The notes beneath the pieces were generated by a model, which worked only from the letters and a program-made list of their open reading frames with translations, did not search any database and was not told the origin of the DNA. Shown here piece after piece: positions 16,042-25,224 of a stretch of 64,000 nucleotides of DNA. Position numbers and translations under genes: made by a program. Source of the DNA: Hyphomicrobiales bacterium (GTDB lineage Bacteria > Pseudomonadota > Alphaproteobacteria > Rickettsiales > JACKKO01); contig JACKKO010000004.1 in the NCBI GenBank assembly GCA_024236395.1, forward strand, positions 55,508 to 119,507, written 5' to 3'. The number at the start of each line of letters is the position of its first letter. Position 1 is the first letter of the stretch.

Positions 16042-17283
16042 ATGATGAACAAAAAACTGAAGCAAAATAATCTGAAACTGCCGGTCTATCTGGATTACCA
16101 GGCGACGACGCCGACGGATCCACGGGTGGTGGAAAAAATGCTGCCTTATTTTACGGAGAAATTTGGGAATCCGCATTCGCGCAGTCATGCCTATGGCTGG
16201 GAGGCGGAAGAAGCGTGTGAAAAGGCCCGTGAGCAAATTGCCACATTGATTGGGGCGAACCCAAAGGAAATTGTGTTTACCTCTGGTGCAACGGAATCGA
16301 ATAACCTGGCGATCAAAGGGGTGTCACGCTTTTACCGCGATAAGAAAGACCACATCATCACCGTGGTAACAGAGCATAAATGCGTACTGGATGCGTGTCG
16401 CCATATGGAGCGCGAAGGTGTGAGCGTGACCTACCTGCCGGTGGAGCCCAACGGGTTGTTGGATCTGGAAAAGCTGAAAGCAGCGATCACTGAAAAGACC
16501 CTGATGGTTTCCGTGATGGCGGTGAATAATGAAATCGGGGTGATTCAACCTATCGCTGAAATCGGGAAAATCTGCCGCGAGCACGGGGTGTTTTTCCATA
16601 CCGATGCTGCCCAGGCCTTCGGTAAAATGCCGTTGAATGTAGAAGAAATGCACATCGACCTGATGAGTATCTCCGGCCATAAAATCTATGGGCCGAAGGG
16701 CATCGGGGTACTGTTTGTACGCCGTCGCCCGCGTGTCCGGCTGGAGCCGATCATCAATGGTGGCGGGCAGGAGCGTGGTATGCGTTCCGGTACGCTGCCC
16801 ACGCCGCTGGTGGTGGGGCTGGGCGAAGCCGCGGCGATTGCCGCAAAGGAGATGGGTGCAGAAAGTGCCCGCATTCATGTGCTCAGCGAGCGGTTTTATC
16901 AGGCGATTGTAAAGGATATCCCGGATGTGTACCTCAATGGCGATGTCGAACAGCGTATCCCGGGGAATATGAATCTCAGCTTTGCCTACATTGAAGGTGA
17001 ATCGATGATTATGGCGATCCGTGATCTGGCGGTCAGCAGCGGTTCGGCCTGTACCTCGGCCAGTCTGGAGCCTTCCTATGTGCTGCGTGCATTGGGGCTG
17101 GATGAAGAACTGGCGCACACCTCCATCCGTTTCGGCTTCGGCCGGTTTACCACGGACGAGGAAGTGGACTATGCCATTGAGGTAGTGAAGCGAAATATTC
17201 AACGCCTGCGGGAGATGAGTCCGCTTTGGGAAATGGTGCAGGAAGGCATCGACCTGAAAAGCATTGAATGGGCAGGACATTAG
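16042..17283 (+). CDS. iscS: Cysteine desulfurase IscS, second copy
   Basis: The 413-residue enzyme is the canonical IscS, donating persulfide sulfur to IscU. It shows LPVYLDYQATTPTDPRV, SGATESNNLAIKG, the PLP-lysine motif SGHKIYGPKG, and the mobile loop SSGSACTSASLEPSYVLRA with the catalytic cysteine. The C-terminal helix ends in LKSIEWAGH, the usual IscS ending (consensus IDW-type). It lies six bases after the first copy, with GAGGAGAG as ribosome-binding site. Confidence 0.95.
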   Translation: MMNKKLKQNNLKLPVYLDYQATTPTDPRVVEKMLPYFTEKFGNPHSRSHAYGWEAEEACEKAREQIATLIGANPKEIVFTSGATESNNLAIKGVSRFYRDKKDHIITVVTEHKCVLDACRHMEREGVSVTYLPVEPNGLLDLEKLKAAITEKTLMVSVMAVNNEIGVIQPIAEIGKICREHGVFFHTDAAQAFGKMPLNVEEMHIDLMSISGHKIYGPKGIGVLFVRRRPRVRLEPIINGGGQERGMRSGTLPTPLVVGLGEAAAIAAKEMGAESARIHVLSERFYQAIVKDIPDVYLNGDVEQRIPGNMNLSFAYIEGESMIMAIRDLAVSSGSACTSASLEPSYVLRALGLDEELAHTSIRFGFGRFTTDEEVDYAIEVVKRNIQRLREMSPLWEMVQEGIDLKSIEWAGH

Positions 17284-17333
17284 AAAAGGAAACACGAATC
17301 ACGAAAGACGATTCGAACGAGAAGGAGGAAACC

Positions 17334-17720
17334 ATGGCTTACAGCGATAAAGTGATTGACCATTATGAGCATCCCCGCAATGTGGGATCGTTAGATAAAA
17401 ACAAGCAGGACGTCGGCACCGGGCTGGTGGGGGCACCGGCCTGTGGTGATGTGATGAAATTGCAGATCAAGGTGAATGAACAGGGCATCATTGAAGATGC
17501 CAAGTTTAAGACGTTTGGCTGTGGCTCGGCCATTGCGTCCAGTTCGCTGGCGACCGAATGGATCAAGGGCAAGAGCGTGGATGAAGCTGAGACCATCAAA
17601 AATACCCAGATTGCTGAAGAATTGGCCCTGCCGCCGGTCAAGATTCATTGCTCGGTGCTGGCAGAAGATGCGATCAAGGCGGCCATTGCGGATTACAAGA
17701 AGAAGCAGGAAAATATATAA
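17334..17720 (+). CDS. iscU: Fe-S cluster scaffold IscU
   Basis: The 128-residue scaffold builds [2Fe-2S] clusters from IscS sulfur and hands them on through HscA/HscB. The three ligand cysteines are Cys37 (APACGD), Cys63 (FGCGSA) and Cys106 (KIHCSVLAED), with Asp39 conserved. The HscA recognition motif LPPVK is at 99-103. The frame is open further upstream, but ATG 17334 with GAAGGAGG fits the family start. The palindromic element at 17743-17815 separates it from iscA. Confidence 0.97.
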   Translation: MAYSDKVIDHYEHPRNVGSLDKNKQDVGTGLVGAPACGDVMKLQIKVNEQGIIEDAKFKTFGCGSAIASSSLATEWIKGKSVDEAETIKNTQIAEELALPPVKIHCSVLAEDAIKAAIADYKKKQENI

Positions 17721-17742
17721 CGGTGATAACACAACATCCTGA

Positions 17743-17815
17743 TGTCGTCATGCCAGCGCAGGCTGGCATCCAGTATCAGGAATAAAGGCTGGATTCCTGC
17801 CTCCGCAGGAATGAC
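17743..17815. repeat. Palindromic element, double-stem form, between iscU and iscA
   Basis: Stem 1 is ATGCCAGC/GCTGGCAT around GCAG (17750-17769). Stem 2 is ATTCCTGC/GCAGGAAT around CTCC (17793-17812). CCAG and CTGG flank the linker, and the ends read GTCAT and ATGAC, so the whole can fold as a cruciform. Translated it gives the WIPASAGMT signature often seen in misannotated ORFs. It sits inside the isc transcript and may act as an mRNA processing or stability site. Confidence 0.88.
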
Positions 17816-17834
17816 AGCGTGGAGAAAAGTGAAT

Positions 17835-18173
17835 ATGGCATTACCGCCACCCATTAACATCACGGAAGCCGCCATTGCGCGGGTGAAAGCGTTGCTTGCG
17901 CAGCGTGGGAAGCCCTCCGTGGGGATTCGTGTGGGTGTGAAGAAGGGTGGGTGCTCCGGGCTGGCTTATGATATCCAGTATGCCGATACGATCGGAAAAT
18001 TCGACGAAGTAGTGGATGTAGAAGGCGTGAAAGTGATTATCGACCCCAAGGCCTCAATCTACCTAATCGGTACCACGATGGACTTTGTGGAAGAAAAAAT
18101 GAAATCCGGGTTCGTCTTTGTTAATCCCAACGAAAAAGGACGCTGTGGCTGCGGGGAATCCTTCCATGTCTAA
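17835..18173 (+). CDS. iscA: Fe-S cluster assembly protein IscA
   Basis: The 112-residue A-type carrier has the three conserved cysteines: Cys40 in KKGGCSGLAYD and the C-terminal pair in RCGCGESFHV. It receives or delivers clusters, especially for [4Fe-4S] targets. The frame is open upstream to 17742, but that stretch is the palindromic repeat. The ATG at 17835 (MALPPPINITEAA) matches the family. Its end overlaps hscB by eight bases. Confidence 0.95.
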   Translation: MALPPPINITEAAIARVKALLAQRGKPSVGIRVGVKKGGCSGLAYDIQYADTIGKFDEVVDVEGVKVIIDPKASIYLIGTTMDFVEEKMKSGFVFVNPNEKGRCGCGESFHV

Positions 18174-18702
18174 GCCCGTGCAGGCCAAGCATTCTGAGAA
18201 AATGCAGGAAAATTATTTTGAACTGTTTGGCCTTGCGCAAGGCTATGCGCTGGATGAGGCTGCGCTGGAAAATGCCTATATCGCCCTGCAGCGCGCGGCA
18301 CATCCTGATAGGGTCGGTGGGGATAGCGCCGCACGGCTGGCGCTGGTGCAACAGGCTGCGCACATCAACGATGCCTATCAGACACTCAAGCACCCCCGCC
18401 GCCGGGCGGAATACCTGCTGAGTCTTTTGGGAGTGACGGTGGCAAAGGACGGGCATACTATCGATGATCCGGAGTTGCTGGAAGAAGTGCTGGAACAACG
18501 CGAAGCCCTGGCGGAAGCGGACTCTCCGGAGGCGGTTGCCCAATTGAAAGCGCAGGCGAGTGCGGCACGTGAGGCATGTCTGACGGCGCTGGAAGATTAT
18601 TTTGATGCCGGGGATATCCTGGCGGCGCATAAGGAAACCCTACGCCTGACCTATCTGGAAAAACAACTGGAGGAACTGCGTCTGCGGCAACGCCGCACGT
18701 AG
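18166..18702 (+). CDS. hscB: Co-chaperone HscB
   Basis: The 178-residue J-type co-chaperone brings IscU to HscA and stimulates its ATPase. The J-domain begins near NYFELFGLAQG and contains HPD in AAHPDRVGG. The C-terminal three-helix IscU-binding domain includes EYLLSLLG and ELLEEVLEQREAL. Start chosen at ATG 18166, which has GGGGAA eight bases upstream and overlaps the iscA stop. Another ATG at 18202 is possible. Confidence 0.93.
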   Translation: MSKPVQAKHSEKMQENYFELFGLAQGYALDEAALENAYIALQRAAHPDRVGGDSAARLALVQQAAHINDAYQTLKHPRRRAEYLLSLLGVTVAKDGHTIDDPELLEEVLEQREALAEADSPEAVAQLKAQASAAREACLTALEDYFDAGDILAAHKETLRLTYLEKQLEELRLRQRRT

Positions 18703-18709
18703 AAAAAGT

Positions 18710-20590
18710 ATGTTACTCGATATTCGTGAACCCGACGCTCCGGAACAGAATGAGACGCCCAATCGCGTGGCGGTGGGGATCGACCTGGGGACAACGCATT
18801 CGCTGGTGGCGGCCATGCAGGGGGAGGCTCCTTCCATACTGACAGCGGAAGATGGCGAAGCGCTGTTGCCCTCTGTGGTAGCCTATGGCAAGGGTGGCAC
18901 GATCACGGTAGGACGGGAAGCATTAAAACGGGCAGAGCGCCCGGGGGCAACGGTTATTCGTTCGGTCAAACGGCTGATGGGGCGTGGACGTGGCGATATC
19001 GCGCCGGTGGGTACGCAGATGGCGTATGATGTTTCCGAAAGCAAAAGCGAGGGCATGGTATCGCTGCGTGTGCCAAAGGGGTCAGTAACACCGGTGGAAG
19101 TCTCGGCGGAGATTCTGCGTACTATCCGCAAACGTGCGGAAGACGCACTGGAGATGGATGTCTCTCAGGCGGTGATTACCGTTCCGGCGTATTTTGATGA
19201 TGGTGCACGCAAAGCGACATTAGACGCTGCGGCGCTGGCTGGGCTGGAAGTGCTGCGTCTGATCAGTGAGCCAACCGCTGCGGCACTGGCATACGGGCTG
19301 GATACCGGTAGTGAAGGGCTTTATGCCGTGTATGATCTGGGCGGAGGGACGTTTGATCTTTCATTGCTCAAGATGGAGAAAGGTATCTTCCAGGTGTTGG
19401 CCACCGGTGGGGATGCTGCGCTGGGCGGGGATGATTTCGATCATGAGCTGGCGGAGGCGGTGATTGCCGAACATCTGCCGGAGCAAAAGCTGACCCCCTG
19501 CCAGCTGGTAACGCTGCTTTCCCAATTGCGTACCATGCGCGAGGTGCTGACACAGGAGGCGGCCTGTACACAGACTGTGGATGTACACGGCAAAACATTT
19601 TCCCTCACTCTTACGCAGTCGCAGCTGGAAGCATATATTCAGCCGTTGGTGCAACGTACCATCGATATTATGCATGATGTGCTGATGGATGCCGGTGTGG
19701 CCCCAGAGGACGTGAAAGGGGTAGTACTGGTGGGCGGAGCAACCCGCACGCCACTGGTACGAAAAATGGTGGAAGATTTTTATGGTGCGCCACCGCTGAC
19801 TAATCTGGATCCGGATCGCGTAGTGGCGATGGGCGCGGCCATTCAGGCGCATGCGCTGACGCGGGGCAGCGATACGCTGTTACTGGATGTGGTACCGCTC
19901 TCACTGGGGCTGGAAACGATGGGCGGGATGGTAGAAAAAGTGATCCCGCGCAATACCCCCATCCCAACGGCACAGGCACAAACCTTCACCACCTGGCAGG
20001 ATGGTCAGACAGCCATGAAAATACACGTGCTGCAGGGTGAACGGGAAATGGTCGATCAGTGCCGCTCGCTGGCGCAGTTTGTCCTCACCGGCATTCCACC
20101 GATGAAGGCTGGAATGGGACGTGTAGAAGTCACATTCCAGGTGGATGCCGACGGGTTATTGATGGTTTCCGCCAAGGAACTAGTGACGGGCACGGTACAG
20201 AAGGTGGCCGTCAAACCGTCATATGGGTTGACGGATGAGGAAATGGAACGCATGCTGCGGGAGAGCATGGAACATGCCCGTGAAGATATCACGCAGCGAT
20301 TGCTGGCAGAATCACGCCTGGAAGCGCAACGCATGCTGGATACCCTCCAGGAAGCGTTGGATGAAGACGGTGATTTGCTGGAAGTCGAAGAACGTGCGGC
20401 CATAGATACACAGGTAACGGCACTTCGGCTTGCCATGGAAGGGCAGGATCGCGATGCTATTGACGCCGCCGCCATGGCGCTGGATAACACCAGTAAGGCC
20501 TTTGCCGAGTGCCGGGTAGATGAAGCGTTTCGCCGCGCAATGCGTGGGCGCACGGTGGGTGATATGGAACGGGCAGTTTCCGGGGAGTAA
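18710..20590 (+). CDS. hscA: Hsp70-type chaperone HscA
   Basis: The 626-residue specialised Hsp70 releases clusters from IscU. The nucleotide-binding domain shows VGIDLGTTHSLVAA, VITVPAYFDDGARKAT, VYDLGGGTFDLSLL and VVLVGGATRTPLV. A substrate-binding beta domain and helical lid follow. The IscU LPPVK motif that HscA recognises is present upstream in the same operon. It lies seven bases after hscB. Confidence 0.96.
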   Translation: MLLDIREPDAPEQNETPNRVAVGIDLGTTHSLVAAMQGEAPSILTAEDGEALLPSVVAYGKGGTITVGREALKRAERPGATVIRSVKRLMGRGRGDIAPVGTQMAYDVSESKSEGMVSLRVPKGSVTPVEVSAEILRTIRKRAEDALEMDVSQAVITVPAYFDDGARKATLDAAALAGLEVLRLISEPTAAALAYGLDTGSEGLYAVYDLGGGTFDLSLLKMEKGIFQVLATGGDAALGGDDFDHELAEAVIAEHLPEQKLTPCQLVTLLSQLRTMREVLTQEAACTQTVDVHGKTFSLTLTQSQLEAYIQPLVQRTIDIMHDVLMDAGVAPEDVKGVVLVGGATRTPLVRKMVEDFYGAPPLTNLDPDRVVAMGAAIQAHALTRGSDTLLLDVVPLSLGLETMGGMVEKVIPRNTPIPTAQAQTFTTWQDGQTAMKIHVLQGEREMVDQCRSLAQFVLTGIPPMKAGMGRVEVTFQVDADGLLMVSAKELVTGTVQKVAVKPSYGLTDEEMERMLRESMEHAREDITQRLLAESRLEAQRMLDTLQEALDEDGDLLEVEERAAIDTQVTALRLAMEGQDRDAIDAAAMALDNTSKAFAECRVDEAFRRAMRGRTVGDMERAVSGE

Positions 20591-20606
20591 CTAAAGGATA
20601 CGTATT

Positions 20607-20945
20607 ATGCCAAAAGTGATTTTTAAATACCCGAACGGGGACGTGAAAGAAGTGATTGCACCGGAAGGAATTTCCATTCTGGAAGTAGCGCACCAGAACA
20701 AAGTGCCGCTGGAAGGGGCATGCGAAGGATCGTTGGCCTGCTCAACGTGCCATGTCATTGTGGACGAAAAATATTTCCACATGCTGGGTGAACCCACCGA
20801 AGATGAGGAAGATATGCTGGATCTGGCATTTGGCCTGACGCATACATCCCGTCTTGGCTGTCAGATCATCCTGACCGATGAGCTGGACGGTATTACACTG
20901 ACCCTGCCTGAAGCAACGCGCAATATGATGGTGGATAAATCCTAA
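20607..20945 (+). CDS. fdx: ISC-type [2Fe-2S] ferredoxin
   Basis: The 112-residue ferredoxin supplies electrons to Fe-S assembly. Cluster ligands are Cys39, Cys45, Cys48 and Cys85 (CEGSLACSTC and RLGCQI), the adrenodoxin/ISC spacing. The LDLAFGLTHTSRL stretch is typical of the subgroup. It is the last gene of the isc operon and has a good ribosome-binding site (AAAGGA). Confidence 0.95.
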   Translation: MPKVIFKYPNGDVKEVIAPEGISILEVAHQNKVPLEGACEGSLACSTCHVIVDEKYFHMLGEPTEDEEDMLDLAFGLTHTSRLGCQIILTDELDGITLTLPEATRNMMVDKS

Positions 20946-20967
20946 ACCATCCTGTATAACGTGGTGC

Positions 20968-22215
20968 ATGCGTAAGCTCCTTCTACTCCTGATTGTTCTG
21001 GCCGTTCTGGGCTTTGTGGGGCTGTGGTATCTGCAGGCCTACCGCATCAAGGAAGGGATTATTGCTTTTGCGGATTCCCTGGATCACCAGCTGAAGAATG
21101 CCCAGATTCAAATTGGTGAAGTGAATGTTTCTGGTTTTCCGTTTGCTTACGATATTCGTATTTCCAATATTCGTGCCTCCTTTAAAGAGCAAGGGGATGG
21201 GGCAGAAGTGGCGTTCAGCCATAATACACCCATAGCAGTTTCCGGAAATTATATGGGAAATGATTTCACGATCGCATTCCCTGGTCGTGTGGATATGAAA
21301 ATGAAGGAGGGTGAGAAGGAATATACCACCAGCCTGATTTTTACCGATGCGCCTCTTCTTAAACTGACATTCCAACCAGACCTACTTCATCCATGGTTCT
21401 TGGGACAGGAAAGTCAGTTTATAACTGCAGTAATACGGCGGCTTAACACTTTTTCGTACCAAAGCGGTACCTTTGAATATGTGGGAGCAGATCATGAACC
21501 GCTTTCCAGCGGTGGAAAGTATGACATTTTTCTAACCAAAGAGCTGCTGGATAACCAGCGGGCGAAGGTGGCATTCAAGATGGATGCGGAGAACCTTGTG
21601 TTTTCTCCAAATTATTTCCAAGAGATTGCAATGATGTTGCCCGAAACAGAGCGTACACGTCTGGCCGGGCAGATGAAAAAACTTTCTGAGCTGGGGCCGT
21701 ATCATTTTAATATTGATTGGGTGTGGACTGGTTTGGTGAACAGCACACAGTCGCCAGGTGTTTCCATGAATGATTTTAACCTGAAAGTGCATCAGGTGGC
21801 TGTGGTGACAAAAACCTATAATTTAAACTCTGATGCCGAGGTGACGGCATCACCGGAGGAATTGTTACCGTATGGCTGGATGCGGTTAAATATATCACAC
21901 ATGCCGGAACTACTGGATGATGTATTTGAAACACTTCAGGCGATGGTTGCCATGCAGGAAGCGGCTTATCAACAACAAATTAATGGGATGAGTCAAGAGA
22001 ATAAAGATATGTTGGGGGCAAATGGTCCGACGATCACTTCCCAAGATATCAAAGCTTACCGTGCCAAAGTAGAAGAAATGCTGCACGCTGCGGGGACCTA
22101 CTCTGAAGATGGGCAGGATTTCCAGTTGGTAATAGGGCGTAATAAAGGCGGTGAGCCCTATTTGGGGAATATCACGTTTGATCAGGCGTTACTGTTCTTC
22201 CAGGGTGGCGTCTAA
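20968..22215 (+). CDS. DUF2125-like membrane-anchored protein
   Basis: The 415-residue product starts with a single N-terminal membrane helix (LLLLLIVLAVLGFVGLWYL), followed by a long exported domain. The VSGFPFAYDIRISNI stretch is like the SGFPF region of the alphaproteobacterial DUF2125 family, proteins of unknown function placed in the periplasm. The rest is beta-rich with no catalytic motif. It follows fdx by 22 bases and precedes RNase D, so co-transcription is possible. Confidence 0.72.
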   Translation: MRKLLLLLIVLAVLGFVGLWYLQAYRIKEGIIAFADSLDHQLKNAQIQIGEVNVSGFPFAYDIRISNIRASFKEQGDGAEVAFSHNTPIAVSGNYMGNDFTIAFPGRVDMKMKEGEKEYTTSLIFTDAPLLKLTFQPDLLHPWFLGQESQFITAVIRRLNTFSYQSGTFEYVGADHEPLSSGGKYDIFLTKELLDNQRAKVAFKMDAENLVFSPNYFQEIAMMLPETERTRLAGQMKKLSELGPYHFNIDWVWTGLVNSTQSPGVSMNDFNLKVHQVAVVTKTYNLNSDAEVTASPEELLPYGWMRLNISHMPELLDDVFETLQAMVAMQEAAYQQQINGMSQENKDMLGANGPTITSQDIKAYRAKVEEMLHAAGTYSEDGQDFQLVIGRNKGGEPYLGNITFDQALLFFQGGV

Positions 22216-22232
22216 ACAATCAGGAGGCAGTC

Positions 22233-22844
22233 ATACAGATTCACTTGCATAATAATGATTTAGCAGAAAATGTTACGTTTAGGGGAGATGTGGCTGTAGA
22301 TACGGAGACATTGGGTCTTCGTCCCACGCGGGATCGCCTGTGTGTGGTGCAGTTATGTGATGGCGGTGAAGATGTCCATCTGGTACAGTTTACCGGCGAG
22401 AATTATGATGCGCCCAATCTGAAAACACTACTGGCAGACGGTAACCGTCAGTTTATTTTTCACTTTGCGCGGTTTGACCTCGCCGTGCTGCAGCACTATC
22501 TGGGAGTATCCTTTTCGGATGTCTATTGTACGCGTATTGCCTCGTATCTCACCCGCACCTATACCGATCGTCATGGGCTGAAGGAACTCTGCGGTGAGTT
22601 GTTAAATGTGGAAATCTCCAAGCAGCAACAATCCTCAAACTGGGCGGCGGAAACGCTGAGCGACGCCCAGATGAATTATGCGGCGCTGGATGTGTATTAC
22701 CTGCATCAGCTGCGGGAACGTCTGGAAGGGATGCTAGAGGAAACCGGGCGTACGGAGCTGGCGCAATCCTGCTTCCGCTTCCTGCCGACGCGGGCGACGC
22801 TGGACCTGGCTGGGTTTGAGGCCATGGATATTTTTGCACATTAA
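22233..22844 (+). CDS. rnd: Ribonuclease D-type 3'-5' exonuclease
   Basis: The product of about 200 residues is a short RNase D (exonuclease domain without the HRDC domain), usual in alphaproteobacteria, involved in tRNA 3' maturation. DEDDy motifs are visible: VDTETLGL (DxE), FHFARFDLAVL, and YAALDVYYLHQL. The nearest conventional start is TTG 22245, but AGGAGG (22222-22227) is 17 bases from it. The codons before it (ATA CAG ATT CAC) give IQIHLHNNDL, like the usual M-x-I-x-LH-x-x-DL family start. So initiation at ATA 22233 or ATT 22239 is more likely; the start given here is tentative. Confidence 0.88.
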   Translation: MQIHLHNNDLAENVTFRGDVAVDTETLGLRPTRDRLCVVQLCDGGEDVHLVQFTGENYDAPNLKTLLADGNRQFIFHFARFDLAVLQHYLGVSFSDVYCTRIASYLTRTYTDRHGLKELCGELLNVEISKQQQSSNWAAETLSDAQMNYAALDVYYLHQLRERLEGMLEETGRTELAQSCFRFLPTRATLDLAGFEAMDIFAH

Positions 22845-22854
22845 AGGATCGTTC

Positions 22855-23814
22855 ATGGCAGTCCATCCCGATATTGAAGCGGCGCATCAGGTTTTGCAGG
22901 CAGAGATTGCCGGGTTGCAAGCGCTGGATGGTGCGTTTGACGCAGATTTTACACGCGCAGTCGATTTGCTTTCCGGCCTGAAGGGGAGGATTGTCATCAG
23001 CGGTATGGGAAAGAGTGGTCATATCGCCAAGAAGATTGCGGCAACGTTGGCTTCCACCGGTTCTCCGGCGATGTTTGTCCACCCGGCCGAGGCCAGTCAT
23101 GGTGATCTGGGGATGATTACGGAGCAGGATGCCGTACTATTACTTTCCAATTCCGGGGAAACGCCCGAATTAGGTGATATGATTAATTACACCAAGCGTT
23201 TTAAAATACCACTGCTGGCGCTGGTGCGGCGGGAGAAATCTATGCTGGTGGAAGCGGCCGATGTGGCGTTTGTGCTGCCGGAAGTACCCGAAGCCTCGCC
23301 CACCGGTGCGCCCACAACCTCCACGACGATGATGCTGGCCTGGGGTGATGCGTTGGCGATGGCGCTTTTGCATCGTCGTGGCTTTACGAAGGAAGATTTT
23401 GGGGTGCTGCACCCCGGCGGTAAGCTGGGTAAGGCATTCCTGCGCGTGGAGCAGATTATGCGTAGCGGGAAAGATTTGCCAGTAGTTGCGGTAGATGCGG
23501 TGATGGCCGATGTGTTGCTGGTGATGACAGCCAAGAGTCTTGGCTGTGCTGTGGTGGTGGATACAAGTGGTAACGCATTGGGGATTATCACAGATGGGGA
23601 TTTGCGTCGCCATATGGAAGGCAACCTCCTCACGGCAACGGCTCAAAATGTGATGACTGCTTCTCCCAAGGCCATATTGCCTTCCCAGCTGGCATCGGAG
23701 GCACTCGGCATTATGAACCGGCTTTCGGTTACATCGCTATGTGTTGTGGATCATACCGGTAAGCTGGTAGGGATGGTGCATATTCATGATGTACTCCGTG
23801 CCGGGGTAGCATGA
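22855..23814 (+). CDS. kdsD: Arabinose-5-phosphate isomerase
   Basis: The 319-residue enzyme makes arabinose 5-phosphate, the first precursor of Kdo for lipopolysaccharide. An N-terminal SIS domain (VISGMGKSGHIAKKIAATLASTG, HPAEASHGDLGM, LLLSNSGETPEL) is followed by two CBS domains with VVVDTSGNALGIITDGDLRR. The ATG at 22855 has AAAGGA upstream and gives the usual length. It overlaps lptC by four bases, so Kdo synthesis and LPS export genes are coupled. Confidence 0.95.
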   Translation: MAVHPDIEAAHQVLQAEIAGLQALDGAFDADFTRAVDLLSGLKGRIVISGMGKSGHIAKKIAATLASTGSPAMFVHPAEASHGDLGMITEQDAVLLLSNSGETPELGDMINYTKRFKIPLLALVRREKSMLVEAADVAFVLPEVPEASPTGAPTTSTTMMLAWGDALAMALLHRRGFTKEDFGVLHPGGKLGKAFLRVEQIMRSGKDLPVVAVDAVMADVLLVMTAKSLGCAVVVDTSGNALGIITDGDLRRHMEGNLLTATAQNVMTASPKAILPSQLASEALGIMNRLSVTSLCVVDHTGKLVGMVHIHDVLRAGVA

Positions 23815-24632
23815 ACCGTCGGCATTATTCGGCATTTGTCCGTAAGCTAAAGCTGGCGATTGTTGGTGCAGTGGTTCTCCTGCTGCTGATACTGATCATC
23901 TGGCCTTTATTTAAAACCACCGAAGAAAAACTCAATCTGACCACGGAAGGTGTAGTGGAAGAGGGCGAACGTCCCACCATGGAACGTCCGCGTTTCTATG
24001 GTCTGGATGAAAATAATAATCCGTATAACCTGGTAGCGGAAGAAGCAGTTCAGGCAGATGATAACAGTATCCAGTTACATAAAATTAATGGAGACGTAGT
24101 GCTGAAAGATGGCACATGGGTGGCGGTAGTGGCCAATGAAGCAACTGCCGATGTCACAACACGTAAAATGTATCTGACCGGCGCAGTAAATATTTTCATG
24201 GATAGCGGCTTTGAGGTGTTTACCGAATCGGCAGTGTTAGATTTGCCAAACGGCATGCTGGAAGGTGATGAAGAAGTGGTCATTCAGGGGCCGCAGGGAC
24301 TTTTACAGGCACAGGGGTTCCGGATTCGTGACAGTGGTAAGAATATGGATTTCAAAGGACGTGTGAAAGTGTTGGAACGTTATGACGCTCCGGCAAAGCA
24401 ACGTGTGCAGGAAAAGCGGGATGCATTGCGTGCGCGCAAGCCTGAGCATCTGAAATGGTACCCGGAAACATTACCGGTTGCGGAGGATGCTGTACCTGAG
24501 CTGCGGGATATGGTACAAGAGAAGCAGAAGATATCCCCTCAACCCCCCAAGGAGGAGCCTGTGGTTCTGAAACCGGTACCGCTGAATTTCAAGGAATTTA
24601 TACCGCGTCCGGTTGTAAAACCGCAGCCATAA
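23811..24632 (+). CDS. lptC: LPS export protein LptC
   Basis: The 273-residue protein has one N-terminal membrane helix (AIVGAVVLLLLILIIWPLF) and a periplasmic LptC/OstA-like beta-jellyroll (RPRFYGLDENNNPYNLVAEEA, GDVVLKDGTWVAVVANEA). It accepts LPS from LptBFG and passes it to LptA. The C-terminal 70 residues are a proline- and charge-rich extension beyond the usual fold. ATGA overlap with kdsD. Confidence 0.9.
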   Translation: MNRRHYSAFVRKLKLAIVGAVVLLLLILIIWPLFKTTEEKLNLTTEGVVEEGERPTMERPRFYGLDENNNPYNLVAEEAVQADDNSIQLHKINGDVVLKDGTWVAVVANEATADVTTRKMYLTGAVNIFMDSGFEVFTESAVLDLPNGMLEGDEEVVIQGPQGLLQAQGFRIRDSGKNMDFKGRVKVLERYDAPAKQRVQEKRDALRARKPEHLKWYPETLPVAEDAVPELRDMVQEKQKISPQPPKEEPVVLKPVPLNFKEFIPRPVVKPQP

Positions 24633-24639
24633 CAAAAAC

Positions 24640-25164
24640 GTGCGATATACTGCGCTTGCGCTATTTTTAGTACTGATTACTCACCCTGTCTTGGCAGGGC
24701 CACTGGTGGGGAAATCCCGTTCAGAGCCCATTCACATTGAAGCGGACTCGTTGGTTGTGCGTCAGGAAGATGGTCTGGCAGTATTCGAAGGTAGCGTGAA
24801 AGCAGTGCAGGGGCCGGTCAATATTTTTTCCGATGAAATGACCGTTTATTACGCAGGTGAAGGGCCGCAGAGTATCAATGGTGGTAATATCAAAAAGATT
24901 GCGGTCTACGGAAATGTCCGGCTGGTGACTCCACGTGAGACCGCCAGTGGAAATAATGGCACGTATGATGTGGGGAAAGACCAGATCGAACTACGCGGGA
25001 ATGTGGTGCTGACGCAGGGCAAGAATGTGCTCACCGGTACGCGGTTGGTGCACGATGTGGTCAGTGGAAAAAGCAAGTTGCTGAGTACTACCAAAAAAGG
25101 CACCAAAGCGGGCCGTGTGAAAGGTGTCTTTATGCCGAAACAGGCGCAGCTCAATACACAGTAA
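24640..25164 (+). CDS. lptA: LPS transport periplasmic protein LptA
   Basis: The 174-residue protein has a signal peptide (YTALALFLVLITHPVLAGP) and an OstA-type jellyroll (IHIEADSLVVRQEDGLAVFEG, VRLVTPRETASGNNGTYDV). It forms the LPS bridge across the periplasm between LptC and LptD. The start is GTG at 24640 with a weak ribosome-binding site, suggesting coupling to lptC seven bases upstream. Confidence 0.92.
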   Translation: MRYTALALFLVLITHPVLAGPLVGKSRSEPIHIEADSLVVRQEDGLAVFEGSVKAVQGPVNIFSDEMTVYYAGEGPQSINGGNIKKIAVYGNVRLVTPRETASGNNGTYDVGKDQIELRGNVVLTQGKNVLTGTRLVHDVVSGKSKLLSTTKKGTKAGRVKGVFMPKQAQLNTQ

Positions 25165-25224
25165 TTCAGCAATAGTCAGTGAAATCCGCATGACTTCCCC
25201 GGCAATCTGCCGTAGTATGAGCGC

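Noticed and set aside
16324..17295. Long minus-strand open frame of 323 codons opposite iscS
   Set aside because: Histidine-rich mirror translation of a strongly conserved gene; no independent ribosome-binding site or family.
17742..17834. N-terminal extension of IscA containing WIPASAGMT
   Set aside because: This is the translated palindromic repeat; the family N-terminus begins at 17835.
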